Positions 43,427 to 55,244 of a DNA stretch of 64,000 nucleotides are shown one piece after another. The notes beneath the pieces are model-generated. The model did not search any database, was not told the origin of the DNA, and saw nothing but the letters and a program-made list of their open reading frames with translations. Origin of the DNA: Ligula intestinalis (Eukaryota; Platyhelminthes; Cestoda; Diphyllobothriidea; Diphyllobothriidae); NCBI GenBank assembly GCA_036362985.1, contig JAYGXS010000009.1, positions 9,097,546 to 9,161,545 on the forward strand, given 5' to 3'. The first letter of the stretch is position 1; each line of letters opens with the position of its first letter. The position numbers and the translations under genes were made by a program.

Positions 43427-43601
43427 CTGTAAATAAAATGACCTCATCATGTTTAGCAGGAATTTACGCAATGCATTAAAGTCATCTATTTTCCAAACTC
43501 TGATAACTAAGGGGTGTCCACTGCCTTTATAAGGTTGTCTTTAATTGAGAACTTACCTGGCCTTTATTTGAAATGGTCGATTTTTTCATGTCATTTCTAC
43601 T

Positions 43602-43629
43602 GACACACACACACACACACATACACACA

Positions 43630-43693
<64 letters not shown>
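43602..43693 (+). repeat. (AC)n(AT)n microsatellite
   Basis: About 60 bases of AC repeats with two ATAC breaks, followed by about 28 bases of AT repeats, 175 bp upstream of the exon at 43169-43426 in gene order. Frames through it are artefacts. Confidence 0.95.
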
Positions 43694-43695
<2 letters not shown>

Positions 43696-44149
43696 CAGAA
43701 GAACATTACTGAAAATGATGAAGGAGCATGGAATAGCCATTTCTGGCTTATTGACCGGCAGGTTGTAAAAATGCTGACGCTCGAAGCTGCGACCTGACTT
43801 CCAGTAAACCGCGGGTCAGTTTTCCGGTGTGTCGCAATCGGATGTATTAAATATGGGAAATGAGCATCCGAATGTGACAGTTCGATCATTGTTTTCGCGA
43901 AGTCCAGCGTGTGCTTCATAGCAGGCTAATACTGGGATGATGACTGGTGTTGGATTATAGAAGAGATTAGACGTGTACCACAGCTGCCTATCGCTCTCTC
44001 TCTCTGTTCCAGTCTCCCAGTCAAGAGAGAGAGAGAGTTTAACGAAGACTGAAGGCAGCAGGGGTGTGCAGGCAGCTGGCATGGCGAGAAATGGCCCTAA
44101 ATCTGCTGCCACACCCGTGCCCTAAAGATTACATTAAGGAGGAAGAGGT

Positions 44150-44600
44150 ACAGCAGCCTGACTCTCGGTCCACCAGTCAGCCACTCCACACTGGGCTGAC
44201 CGCACGGTCCAAAGTATCAGTCGGCAACCTTCCAAGACCCGGCTTTTAGCATTCCGCGATGGCTTCGAAAGGGTTGGATTTGTTTGTGTTGTAGACGGTG
44301 AAGTCCCTCCCTCTCCTATCCTCAAAGTCAAGCCACCGTCTGGGTCGGTTGATTACCTGATGTGCAGTGGATAATAGGTCACGCCAACCCGTCTGCGCGC
44401 ACCACAGAACGACCTGGCCGACTTGACGCACAAACACACACACACACCCACCCGAATTACTAAAAACAAGTCGCCGTCTGACTCCCAGTCTACCTGTCAG
44501 GCGCTTAACACATAACGTACACTGGACTGATGGCATGGTCCGATACAAAGCGGCAGTTGGCAGTCTTCCAGGCCACAGTTCTAAGTAAACCGTGATAGTC
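44150..44600 (+). repeat. Dispersed repeat R2, copies 2 and 3 in tandem
   Basis: CCAGTCAGCCACTCCACACT and GGGCTGACCGCACGGTCC near 44175 recur as TGACTCCCAGTCTACCTG and GGACTGATGGCATGGTCC near 44480-44545, so a unit of about 330 bp is partly duplicated. CAACCCGTCTGCGCGCACCA links it to the copy at 41.4 kb. A faint further copy is at 52260-52370. Confidence 0.55.
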
Positions 44601-45329
44601 TCAGGCTTTGATCACGCATGCAACGGAAGGGTCACACGTCGAATGAGCTTAGGAGCTGCTCTACTGACATGCCCATGCAATCGGCATTGCCTACTGTTTT
44701 ATGTAAAGATACTACTCGTAATGCGCGAAGAGTCGTGTATGTTTGCTATTTTCCACTAACTGACGCCTACTCACATTTTGCATTGATAATCTTCCCCTAC
44801 ACTTAATCGAACCTCTAAGCGAAAAAATCGTCCATCTATAAAAACTCTAACGACAAAGGAAGTGAAAGCATTTTAACAAAAAATATATATTTCTCCGTCA
44901 GTTTGTACGAAATAAAAAGTCATTAGCAGTATTTGTAAATCAGTCTTCTGGAGAATTTGCTTTTGAAAGGGATGAAATACAATAATGCTGACTCGAAGTT
45001 CCTCGCCTGATCGGAGTCCATGCTATCAACAGTGAACACTTCGAAGCAGCGTTGCCCAGACCATAAAAGATTCGAATCATTTTTTCTCGCAATCACCCGA
45101 AATCACTTTAAAACATGACGAAAACAATAAAATTCTCCCCAAAACCAAAAAAGTTTGACTACGACAGTACACTAATGAGACCACAAGCAGAATATGTTGT
45201 CACCATCAGAAGATAGCTCAACCTTTAGGCCTCTGTCCACAGACCCTATTAATGAACAGCTTTCATTTATCAACAAATTATTGAAATTTCTTCCAGAAAC
45301 GAAACAACTGTCAGGAGCTAGTACAAAAC
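44601..45329. other. Intron DNA, no gene recognised
   Basis: No motif-bearing frame seen. A decayed upstream part of the CR1-like element could be hidden here. Confidence 0.3.
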
Positions 45330-46300
45330 CCCTGAGACAATCTGAACTATAGTGGAGTGCTTCAGGGCTCCGTTCTTGAGCCACTGTTGTTCCTAATATC
45401 CGTCAACGACTGTAGGCATGGACTGTTCAGTAATGAAGTCTTGTTTGCAGATGGTATTTAGATATGGCAACCCATCAGAAACGCTTGTGATGAACAAACT
45501 CTGCAAGAAGGACTTGACCGTTTAGGTGAATGGTCCAAAAATGGTTAATGTGGTTTCACTTTGAGACGAAGAAAGTGAGCGCGATGGATGACTCACAGAA
45601 GTACGTACTCGATGGAAGGTGCCTGTCGAACGTCAGTGAACAAAAAGATCTGGGTATGGCTATTGTGCCATCCCTGAAGCCGTCTTTACAGTGTGATAGG
45701 GATTCCAAGAGGGCGAACAGTGTTCTGTTTGCCATTAAGCGAACTTTTATCGACATAGACAAAAAACTATTCGGCAAAATCTATGGAACATTTATTCGCT
45801 CAAATCTGGAGTATGGCGTTCAGGTGTGGCGACCATGGATGCACAAAGATAATTAGATGCTGGAAAGAATTCAGCAAAAGGGCAAGAAAAATTGTGAAGG
45901 GCCTTAAGTCTTCATATTACGAATGTAGACTAGAAGCACTTAACGTTTTCTTCCTTGAGTATAGACAAATCCGCGGCGACCTCATACAGACGTACCACCT
46001 CGTGAGGAATCGGGAGTGTGCCCTGAAGTTTAATGACTTCTTTGCCTTCGCCACTTCAACCAACCTCCGTGGGAATTCCCTCAAACTGTGGGGAACCCTA
46101 TCCCATTTAGAGGTCCGCAAGCAGTCGTTTTCCTAACGAGTCATCGGTGCCTGGAACGGACTGCCCGAGGAGGTCGTAGTGGCAAACGCTACAGATACGT
46201 TTAAACTTAGACTGGATGAACATCTACCTAACAGCTACCGTTTATATGTACAAGGAAGCAGGAATAATTGACGCCCCGGAAGTACATACAGATAAAAAAT
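45330..46300 (+). pseudogene. CR1-like non-LTR retrotransposon RT fragment
   Basis: The plus-strand reading starts SGVLQGSVLEPLLFLISVND (RT motif B), then VLFADGI (the second catalytic Asp lost), LQEGLDRLGEWS, VSEQKDLGMAIVPSLKPSLQ, YGTFIRSNLEYGVQVWRPWM, LEYRQIRGDLIQTYHLVRNR and VIGAWNGLPEEVVVANATDT. This is the classic order of the 3' half of a CR1-type ORF2. Stops at 45856 and 46134 and at least one frameshift show decay. The 3' tail has ATACTGA-type repeats near 46505-46535. It lies antisense to the host gene in an intron. Confidence 0.8.
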
Positions 46301-46549
46301 AACATTCGTATATGCTACTCACTATTATACAGAAGTACATTTTATGTTGGATATATTATGTACACAACAGATTATTCTGACTGCTCACACACACGTTAAA
46401 ATTTGCACATGTATATATGTTACTCACTGTTTATATTGAAATATTTTATGTTGGATATTTCATGCATACTGTTTTCAATAGGGCCTTCAGAGGCATTGCC
46501 TACTACCCTAAATATACTGAATTATACTGAACTATAAAGCTTCATGGAG

Positions 46550-49300
46550 TGAACACAGTTCCCAGACCTGAAGTTTCTTCAACTCTTCAGGTGTGATAGT
46601 TGTCTTCTTTGAGGACGTTTCTGTTTTCACATACATACGATAAGATTTAACAAGACAGTGCATAAACGAAGCCCTATGACAAGGCAAACCCGTATCTGTC
46701 TTTCTTTGTAATCATTGACTTTTGTTTACAAACAAATTGTTCATTCGACCATCAATACTAGCAACAACTAAAAGACGCTCCAATTGAGTCGCCCATATCT
46801 GGCTTCCTTGCCAAATTGACAATGCAGTAGGTGGCATCAGCGGCATCTCCATTGGTTGGGACTAAGTTGTGCGAACAATATGTAGACACATCCATTATCC
46901 AAGAAAGAAGGAATTTCACCAAGACAGGTTTATTAGCCGTTTAACGTTGATTAAGCCGTGTGTAGATAGCTCCACACAAATTTCACTGGATACGATAGAC
47001 GAATTCCACCATGTATGTAGTGGGTTTACTCGGATCACTGTAGTCATCAGCCCACATCCCTAGGTTGTGGGTAAAAGGCAGAAGACCCATGGAGAGGCAT
47101 TTATCTTATACGGAACTCGCAATTGCAGTCTTAGGCGGCTGGGATTCCCGAAAGCGTCCGGAAGCGCTTACTGAGTTATTGAATGACCTTGAACAAGGGA
47201 GCCGGACACAGCCATGTTGGGCGCCGACATCAACCGTTCCGCCGCATTTACCCGGGAGAGGTTTATTAGATAGCAAACGCTTTGCATGGCTGTGACGTTC
47301 ATCCCTCTTCGGAGACGGAACATTCAAACCCACTGCTCTCATACTATGCTGTTATTTTCCGCGTGCGTAGGCTGTCCATACTGCCTGAGCCGCAGCGTAT
47401 GGCTCGCACTTCATGTCATTTGGGTCGTCCCAGCAGTCTTCCCTGTCGACCGTCCGTGGTCCTGTGTCTGCCCTCGTGTCGCTTTTCTTTTTTCCAACCT
47501 CGCGCTAGCTGTCCGCCTATTATAACGGGTCGACCCGCGTCTCCTCATCCTGGTTTGTTTCAAGCCTGTGCACGCCGGTCGCAGAGGTAGTTGGCGACCA
47601 TGCTTGTCTCACGCCGTGACTGTCTGCTAAGGAGAAGGTTCGTAAAACCAGATAGGGATGGTCAGATTGATGTTGTGATTTACTGAAGTCTGGAGACAAC
47701 GGCTGACTTCGTCCGCTTAGGCATACGATCGGTCGGCCGCATCACTTGTTGCTGGATTGTAGAGGTTGGCCTGTGAGCCTCTGACCACCGACGAGGTTCT
47801 GTACACAACCGTTACTAGTGCCTTTCCACCTTTTTCGCCTTCTTCTTTTTCTTCTTCTTCTTCTTCTTCTTCTTCTTCTTCTTCTTTTTCGTCCTTCTTT
47901 CCATAAGGGAACGGAGCTGATGCTTATGGCCCTCTTAGTGCAATAGCTGTTGACCTGTCCGAGCTGAGCGGTGGCGCGTTTCCTTTGGCTGTGGAGTGTT
48001 AGCTGTTTTGAAATTCTTAGTTTAATCGCGTTTCGTCGTGTATTTTATCCACCTCACCATTCGGCCTCACATCGTTGTTGCCGCAGGCGGTGGTATTTAA
48101 GACGGCTGCTTTGTTAGCAAAGGTCCAGTGCGGTGAAATAGGCATTGGCTTTGAGGTTATTTAGCAGCTTTCTAAGGCGACTGAATGGGGTAGATGAAGT
48201 GAACGTGTCGGATGACCAACAGTGCTGTTCCCCTCCCATTGCTCGCTGCCTCAACGTCATGCATCGTCACAGGCAGTTAATTTTGACTGGCTGACGCTCG
48301 ACCGAAATTCCACTCGAACATAGGCCCAAAACAGTCGCGGCTTCCTGAGGGTCACTTGAATGCTCCACTTTCAACGGACGCAGCATGGACCTCAATTCTG
48401 GACACCCCTTCCGGGCAATGCAACACCCCAATAGCGAACCACATGAACTCGTTTCACAGTCACGTAAAAGCAGCTGCCACCATCGCCACTCATACTCCGA
48501 CAAAACAACACACAGTCAGTCTCAGGTGCGAGTAAATGCAGTCAGGACCTGACCTGGCTTCGCCAGCAGCTACTACTGCCTGAGACAGCCTCTCAAGGTT
48601 CGGTGCATCAAAAAAAAACATCATTTTGATGACTCCTACCTTTCCCCTGCAAACTGGGATTCGACCTGAGGATTGTAGTGCTCTGGGCACAACTAAGGTT
48701 TAGCCAGTACACGGAAAGTCAGTGTGAAGAGGAAGGGCTGATCTCGATCCTGGGGTAGATGCTCACAGAAAGCGCATTGGCAGGCCAAGTCCTCAGTAGC
48801 CAGGCGAGGCCACAAAGCATGGTCGTAATGTCAACGGTCAAGGAGAGCGACGACCTGCGTAACACGTGGACTCAACATCCCCAGGTCAGTTACTGACCAA
48901 TGAGGGCCTTCCAGCTCCGCCTCTAAAGTACTCGAAAGCTGCAGGGGAAGCGGACAGCTGCCGTTCGTGGAATTCCAGCAACCTCTAGCAAGGCCTGCTC
49001 ATGTTTCATCTCGTCCTTATGCAGAGTGAAACATAAGTTACGGATAAGTGAGGCATATAATATCGGTGACATCCGAACGTGCGTCAACTACTTTTGTAAT
49101 GTCCGGAGAACAATTTCACATGCGTCGCCGTTGTTATAAGGGCGACTTCCGACGTGTGTCACCGTCAAAGTGCGCCCGTTGAAATCCATAAGGAAGAACA
49201 CAATAAGAAAGGCGTAACTTTGGAATCCACCCGGAGGAGGAGGCTTTAGTGTGTAAAAACCTGGAGTTGCCGTCTCGGATGGCAGTCGCCGCTGGTTGAT
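46550..49300. other. Intron DNA, no gene recognised (2.7 kb)
   Basis: Frames of 60-108 codons on both strands have no motif. The sequence is not low complexity except at 47840-47892. No repeat partner in this window. Confidence 0.4.
47840..47892 (+). repeat. (TTC)n microsatellite
   Basis: About fifteen TTC units with TTT interruptions. Confidence 0.9.
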
Positions 49301-49309
49301 CTCCAGCGT

Positions 49310-49425
49310 GCTCTTCATCCCACCTCGGGGGTACGCCCCGCATTGGGAGCAAACTAGCTCTCCGGTGTGTGATTCAACTCTCTGTCCCGCCTCCGGGGTA
49401 GGCCCCGGCATTGGGAGCCAACTGT
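49310..49425 (+). repeat. Imperfect tandem duplication, unit about 66 bp
   Basis: TCCCACCTCGGGGGTACGCC and GCATTGGGAGCAAACT near 49317-49353 are repeated as TCCCGCCTCCGGGGTAGGCC and GCATTGGGAGCCAACT near 49383-49421. Confidence 0.65.
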
Positions 49426-50029
49426 TGTGTCCTCGTAGTCCGCGTGTGATGCATCTCTCGCTGTCTGCTGTGGACAGTGGCTAATAAGAGATTGTCTGCG
49501 CGTTCTCTTGTGGCCTAATTGGCCGCATTGGCTGTCCGCGCTATTTTGTGGGAGCGGACCGATAGCGTGACCTGAGAGTTCATCCGGGCCGCTCGTTAGG
49601 AATAATCCTAGCACTTTGAGTTGACCCAATTGTGAAAAAACCCGAGGCGTTCTGCGTCCTGCCTCGAGCCTAAGTGGGTCCTCACGGGACTGCAACCAGT
49701 TGGCACGTTTGTAAGCTCGTGTTCATGCGTGCGTGCATGTGTGGTCTGAGGTCATTGTGTGTGGATGGTCATCAAGCGGGCACAACCACCGCGAATGGAT
49801 ATGATATTGAAAGCGGTCAGAGCGAACACACAAAGACATTTTGGCTTGCACGGCACCTCAGGAAAGCCTCCAATGTTGCGTACATTTGGTCACGCTAAAC
49901 TCTTAACACTTCCCTCCTTTTAATTGGGTACCGTGTTGATTTGATTTAAACACTCGTGAGCCATAGGAATCCCCCAGTAACATTGATAGCCGTTTCGCAC
50001 AACGTGATCATTGGAGACCTGATGTTGCC

Positions 50030-50245
50030 CCATAATAGTCAGCACTTGTCCCGCCGAAATACTCATGGTGAAATCTGCGTCACCCATTCTTATAATGCCC
50101 GCATGATAGTCAGTCATTATTCTGTGGTGAGGTGCATATAGGAATGTGCGTCAACCCTGCTTGTTATGTGCTGCATGATAGTCAGCAATTGTTCTGTGCT
50201 GATAGAAATGGTGGGTTCTTCGATGCCACGTTGAAGGGGGGACCA
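50030..50245 (+). repeat. Tandem repeat, unit about 70 bp, three copies
   Basis: CATGATAGTCAG or CATAATAGTCAG starts a unit at about 50031, 50101 and 50171. Each is followed by TTGTTCTG-type sequence and then a GTGCGTCAACCC or CTGCGTCACCC phrase. Confidence 0.6.
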
Positions 50246-50373
50246 GTAGCTGTGCCGCAAAAATGTTAAGACTCCAACGCTGTGTGATGGCGGGTGGGAT
50301 AACGACACTCTCCAAGAACAGCAATTGTTGTGCGTCACGTATTCTGGTAACATACTAGGGACAATCTCACCTG

Positions 50374-50383
50374 NNNNNNNNNN
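50374..50383. other. Assembly gap (10 N)
   Basis: Ten N characters. The true length of missing sequence is unknown. It lies in an intron of the Ig-repeat gene, about 130 bp from the tandem array. Confidence 0.98.
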
Positions 50384-50872
50384 TAGTTTTCGTATTAAAA
50401 TTTCTAGTTTCATTAGTTTTACCTTAGTTGAGTTCAATTATCTGTGAAGTTCTTGTTTCCCTTTGCTTGTTTTTATTTATTTAGTTATTGCGCGCCTTTT
50501 TGGTTGCCAAACATAAGGTTACTCTAATATCTGTTCGTATTGTTTTCTACATTTTTGCACCCTACTTTTTCAAATTATTTTGTCTGCACCCCTGTTATGC
50601 CCCACTCATTTAAGCCATAAGTCCGGTATTACATAATGCTGGGGTCTTCACCGCTTTGGTGAGCCCGAAACCAGACTGTTACCAGAGTTGTCACTGATTA
50701 CCTGTGGAGCAGCACATGAGCCAACCATGGACCTCTTTTTCCTCGCTCTCGCCCTCTCATGAAATATCCGGCTGCACCGTGATAAGAGGACAACAAGGAA
50801 AATCGCAAAGTGCATTTTGGCGCTAACAGAGCCGCTGTGAAATTGCAAAAAGTATATAATAGAACCACCTAC

Positions 50873-51136
50873 CGATGTACAGCAGCGAATATTCAGAGGT
50901 AGTAGAGATGACCTCGCCCTTTTTTTCCATGTAGAGCATACAGGTGACAGTGTAGACTCCAGGTGGTGCTCCAGGGAGAAATTTCAGGCTATTTTTCCCT
51001 AAAATCACATTGTTCTCATCTACACGATCGAACATTGAGAGCTGCATCTTAAATGCCGACTCTCTTCCATCCGGGGGTTGAAATAAGATTTCCTCGTCCA
51101 CGTTGACAATGATAAAGGGACTGCGTGGCCACTTCA
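50873..51136 (-). CDS. Ig-repeat membrane protein, Ig-like domain exon
   Basis: Acceptor AATATTTCCAG before 51136 and donor ACATCG|GTAGGTGG after 50873, phase 1 at both ends, 88 codons. Reads KWPRSPFIIVNVDEEILFQP at the start and LSMFDRVDENNVILGKN in the middle; PGVYTVTCMLYMEKKGE recalls the G-x-Y-x-x-x-C strand of Ig folds, and the end is EYSLLYIG. The early Cys seen in sister domains is absent here, so no intradomain disulfide is expected. Confidence 0.75.
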
Positions 51137-51439
51137 CTGGAAATATTCTACAGATGTCTGTTGCAGCTGCAGAGTAAGGGTAAAATTGATGGTTTCGATT
51201 TTGTTCTTTAGCAATGGCAAATTATGTTACTTTAAACAAGCAAGTAACCACGTATGTTTAATGTTTCAGAGGTCACGCATGACAAGGACCAGGATAAGAT
51301 GCATGCACGTTACCGAGGGCGCAACCGGTCACCTGAGGACACTATGGCTGGAGGCATGACGGCTGCCTGTAGAGGCCACTCGTGGAGAACCAATAGGGAA
51401 CAATGACTACTAGCCCTTAGATAGACTGCTCCGCTGAAG

Positions 51440-51935
51440 GCGGCATTCTATTGCTGGAAATGCGATACCGACGACCAGAGGTTCCGCTACTGGAGATACG
51501 GAATGCTATTGGCCGAGATGACTACAATACACACAGCTGCTGGGGACTTAGGACAAGCTGTCGAGATGACACCGACGACAGAACACACAGTTGCTGGAGA
51601 CAGGAGACCTGTTGTTGGCCGAGACGCGCTACCGACGACCCGAGATTCTGCTGCTGGGAGACACGGAACTCTGTTTCCAAGCTAGGCTGCCGAGGACCCG
51701 AAGTCCTGCTCCTGGGATTCACGAGACCTGTTGGCTCACACGAGAACGCGCTACCGAAGACAGAACACACGCTGCTGACGGACACAGAAGACCCAGCTGC
51801 TGGACACGCAGAAAACAACGCTGATGTTCAAGCAGAGCTGATGGCAGTAAAGTACTATCTGCTATCCTGTTCTACATTCTCTTCCTAACATGTAATTGGG
51901 GGCTATAAACCGTGTGAACACAGGCACACACAAGG
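51440..51935 (+). repeat. LTR-like repeat with minisatellite core (copy 2)
   Basis: Five or six degenerate units of about 60 bp carry the core TACCGACGAC at about 51463, 51567, 51630, 51690 and 51750. They are followed by CTATCCTGTTCTACATTCTC, TTCCTAACATGTAATT and GTGTGAACACAGG with AAGGTTATAACA. The minus strand at 2385-2700 holds the same series. The 145-codon frame over it follows the repeat period and is not taken as a gene. Confidence 0.55.
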
Positions 51936-51959
51936 TTATAACAATCACTATGAGGTCGA

Positions 51960-53215
51960 ATAAAAGCCTTACACACAGGATTCTGAAGTAAAATAAACCA
52001 TTTTAACTCATTCCGACGAAACCCACTCCCCACATTGGGTGTTTGAGGAGGTATCGGTGACTTGTACGTGGATTAGCTTCTTGTGGGACAGACTTACTAA
52101 GCACCCGCCGCACTCTCGCCTGTCTCGTCCTCCTCTTGTCGATGGCACGACCACCGGATGTAGACGCGAGTTCAGGGGCCAGACGATCCCCTACGCGGGC
52201 GCCACTCATATGCTTCGTCTCCACTATTAGAAGTGCGGTTCGGGTCTCACAGCAGTGAGTATCCTAAAGACCAAGGAAGCCTGACTCCCAGTCCTGGAAA
52301 AGGTAGGCTAATTCCGCCCCTTGGAAACCTTCCAAGCCGCGAAAAAAATATCGTGATAGATTCAAGCACGTCCGATTTTTTACTATAGAGGAATGCACTA
52401 ATGTGCCATGGGAGTAAATTCTTTATTATTGGTTTTTAATCTCTTTGTCTCCCTCTCTCTCACTTCCCTCTACTATGCACCAGTCGACTGTTTCGGGCTT
52501 TTCAGCCAGCGAGTTAGGTGGCAAGGCATATAGTTAACACGCAACATTGCTATTTCCGGCCTCACTGCTCAAGGCCAGCTATCTCAAGGTCATCTACTAT
52601 CACATAAATGCTTTCCGGCATCTTGACCAGGCGACAACTGATCGACTTTTTCTCGGATTAAGACCTGCGTTTAGGCCTTCGCTGATGCCCGATGGCCACT
52701 TGAACACCCTTCCGTTCCCACCCTTGGCCCATAAGGATACGCCACCCAGAAACAACACCCCTCACGCGCACCAATTGGTGAACAGGGGAACCTGCTCCGC
52801 AATCCTACAACAACAGCTGCCACCACCGTCCATACTATTTCAGGCAGGACTACACGCAGCGGGCATTATCTCTAGCTTTACCAGTGGCCATTGCTGCATG
52901 AGACATCAACTGAGAGTGCTATGCTAGTGCCTTCGGCCTCTTAAGTACAACCCGCGATTTGACCTGTTGAGAGTGGTGCCCCGACTACACCTGTATTGAG
53001 CGTAGCCCCATTGTCGAAACCCGTGATCACTGACCCATTATGCCAACGCTGCAATTATGCTGACTGCCGGAACCATGCCCGTCTCTCGCTCAGTGCCCCG
53101 CGCGAGACATGGACCGCCCATGGCGGTGCGCGCACCTCGCGCGGTCACTGGACCAATTAAGACCTCAAGTGGGGGCTACAGGAACAGACAATCATAGTAC
53201 GCATGCGGGTGACCG
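51960..53215. other. Intron DNA, no gene recognised
   Basis: A faint R2 copy may lie at 52260-52370 (CTGACTCCCAGTCCTGG, CTTGGAAACCTTCCAAGCC, ATCGTGATAG). The 126-codon plus frame at 52547-52927 has no motif. The part at 53030-53160 is GC-rich. Confidence 0.35.
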
Positions 53216-53221
53216 CTGTGA

Positions 53222-53370
53222 ACTATAAATACCGTGCAGTCTGTGCATGTATCACGCCTTATCTGCGCATGTCTCAGACCTGTTAACGATTAACTATGAC
53301 TAAGGACTCCCGACGGAATCCAAAACGTCAGGAAACTAAAGTCCTTGTTCCAGTGATCGCATCTTCTTCT
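53222..53370 (+). ncRNA. TATA-hammerhead module, subfamily A
   Basis: TATAAAT at 53224-53230, CGTGCAGTCTGTGCATG, then about 70 bases on a hammerhead-like block (53292-53332): ATGACTA, stem GGACTC/GAATCC with one mismatch and loop CCGACG, AAAACGTC and AGG. CTAAAGTCCTTGTTCCAGTG follows, matching the 14.1 and 58.5 kb modules. Core changes (including GAAA to AAAA) make activity unlikely. Confidence 0.5.
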
Positions 53371-54015
53371 TCGGAACTGCTGCCTGGAACTCGAATATTC
53401 TCCTCTAATGTTAACTGTTTTATATAGCTTGAGGGTACCTTGTAAAACACTCGAAAGGCCTCACTGGTATCCACGCCATGGTCTGAGTCTACCAGGTGCG
53501 CTAGAACGGAATTGTTTATACCCTTTAGTTGGCCCTTGCACAATCATGCTGGAATGTATTCTCGTAATGTTTTGGTTAAATGTCGGTTCGTGCGACCAAT
53601 ATATCCGACCCCACAGGAGCAGGTAAATGCACATATGCACATACAGGTCGTCTGGGCTGGCAGTTTGTCCTTGATCTCTTCTTATAGGATGAGAGAAGAC
53701 GAGAACAGTACATGGGCGTTGGCTGCTGGGAAGGTGGTTGCTACAGCGTGACTCAGGGGCCTCAACAGAAGTTTAATCGGTCGGTCTCTTGATATAGGAC
53801 CCTGATGAATATTCGTTTTTCTCTGCTGTTAAGCTCCTTTTTGCATATATTCATTAACCTGCTCCCGTGGGGCAGGATATTTTGGTCACACGAGCCGACG
53901 TTTATCTAAAACAGTACGAAAACACGTTCCAGTATAGTTAGGAAAGGACCAAATATAGGGTGCAAACAGTTCCATTCTAGCACACCTGGTAGACTCAGAC
54001 CATGGCGTGGATGCC
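53370..54015 (-). mobile_element. Penelope-like element fragment with inverted arm (P5)
   Basis: On the minus strand, CICAFTCSCGVGYIGRTNRH keeps both GIY-YIG strands, then REYIPA, stop, LCKGQLKGINNSVLAHLVDS and DTSEAFRVFYKV. About 55 bp containing CACCTGGTAGACTCAGACCA at 53970-54015 on the plus strand repeat 53457-53515 inverted, so part of the coding region is mirrored. The copy meets the plus-strand TATA-hammerhead module tail to tail at about 53370. Confidence 0.65.
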
Positions 54016-54580
54016 AGGGAGGCTATGCCGCCGGTCCTGCGCGCCTAAAACAACTTCGTCGCGGAGCCGCAGTTACCATGGTTAAAAACCGCTGATCCAA
54101 AAGCCAACAGCTCAGCTACCAGTCTCCCTTAACGCTGATCGGATTTTGACCCCGATTCCCCCGCTCCACCTCCCCTGACAACCCACATTGTTGATTAACT
54201 TAATTTATATAAAAAAGGTAAAGGCCTGTAGAAAATTTACCGAAAACAAACGTTTGCTTGCTGATTAATCCTCTGAAATTTCAATGGGGATTTTCGCAAG
54301 TTAGAGATAATCGAAAAAAATAAATAAAGCAGAAAAGCGTATGAAAGTATAAAATGTGAAACCCAACGGATATGCAACAAGAACTGCACAAAATTACGCG
54401 CAAATGTAGATCTACATATCTCACTCCCCTGCTTTGCCTTAAATGTCATCTCCCTACCTGCGCTTTCTATGGTGTGCTTTAAGTTGCTTACGTTATTGAT
54501 AAGCCTGCAAATTTAAATCTAAAACATGAGAATGTTTACAGAAAAAATATCTTATTAGTAGATAATCTGTGCAAACTTAC
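54016..54580. other. Intron DNA, no gene recognised
   Basis: AT-rich, with no motif-bearing frame. Confidence 0.4.
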
Positions 54581-54862
54581 CATACAACTCTATTTCTTTG
54601 GCTTCTGAATGTATGGTTTGTAGAAGTTTATCCTCTGTTTTTACTGCGACGCCGCAAATAATTTTAGTTTTGCCCAAGCCGCCCTTGATGACGCCAAGGC
54701 TTGGATCATCTGCATCGATTGCTAGGTATGGATTCATATAAAGCGTCAACATCAGTGGTGCATCCGTGTACTGGTTCCAGTCCGAGTTCACAATGCAGAA
54801 GACCGGATCACCGACCGTATAATAGTATTGCTCGCCGCCGAGACGGGGTCGCACCCAATCTT
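54581..54862 (-). CDS. Ig-repeat membrane protein, Ig-like domain exon
   Basis: Donor TTGTATG|GTAAGTTT after 54581. Two acceptors are possible. TTTTTTGAATCCATAG before 54862 gives phase 1 and 94 codons, matching every other exon; CAATTCCAG before 54881 gives a stronger site but phase 0, which does not fit the upstream donor. I chose 54862. The domain starts EDWVRPRLGGEQYYYTVGDP, has first Cys in VFCIVNSDW, then LMLTLYMNPYLAI, second Cys in KTKIICGVAV, and ends KEIELYG. Confidence 0.75.
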
Positions 54863-54984
54863 CTATGGATTCAAAAAACATCTGGAATTGAAGCAACACA
54901 GAGGGGACAGAGCATGCGAGTGTTGTAGAGAGCCCATACAGGCAATTACCTTGTCTTTGCCAGCAAAACTATCTGCTTAGCTGC

Positions 54985-55220
54985 TGTCAAGACCCAAGAA
55001 AAGAGGCTCAATGCAAAGGGAAGCGGGAAAAGTGAGTTTCGTTAGCGGTCGGTGAACAAGTGTCAATATCTTCCAATCTGAATTGCCAAGACAACGAGCT
55101 TGTGGCTTAATGCTTATGGCTTTAGACTTCTAATCTGAAGGTCGCGAGTTTGAGGCTTGGATGGAGGACCCTTTGGGTTTGGAAGGGACAACCTGATAAC
55201 AGTATCGCAGGGGGTTAAAT
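54985..55220 (+). repeat. R1 plus SINE-like tRNA-head composite
   Basis: GAAGCGGGAAAAGTGAGTTT and GTTAGCGGTCGGTGAACAAG are followed by GAGCTTGTGGCTTAATGC and GGTCGCGAGTTTGAGGC, which has a faint B-box look. Same order as 33160-33430. Confidence 0.5.
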
Positions 55221-55244
55221 AAGTTAAGCCCTAGCAACTGCGAT

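Noticed and set aside
43527..43919. 130-codon frame with Tyr/Ile and Cys/Val runs
   Set aside because: Translation of the AC and AT microsatellite.
48267..48503. 78-codon minus-strand Cys-rich frame
   Set aside because: No signal peptide, repeat or conserved pattern; length is ordinary for chance frames here.
51451..51888. 145-codon frame as a gene
   Set aside because: Its residues follow the ~60 bp minisatellite period and the same DNA is found inverted at 2.4-2.9 kb.
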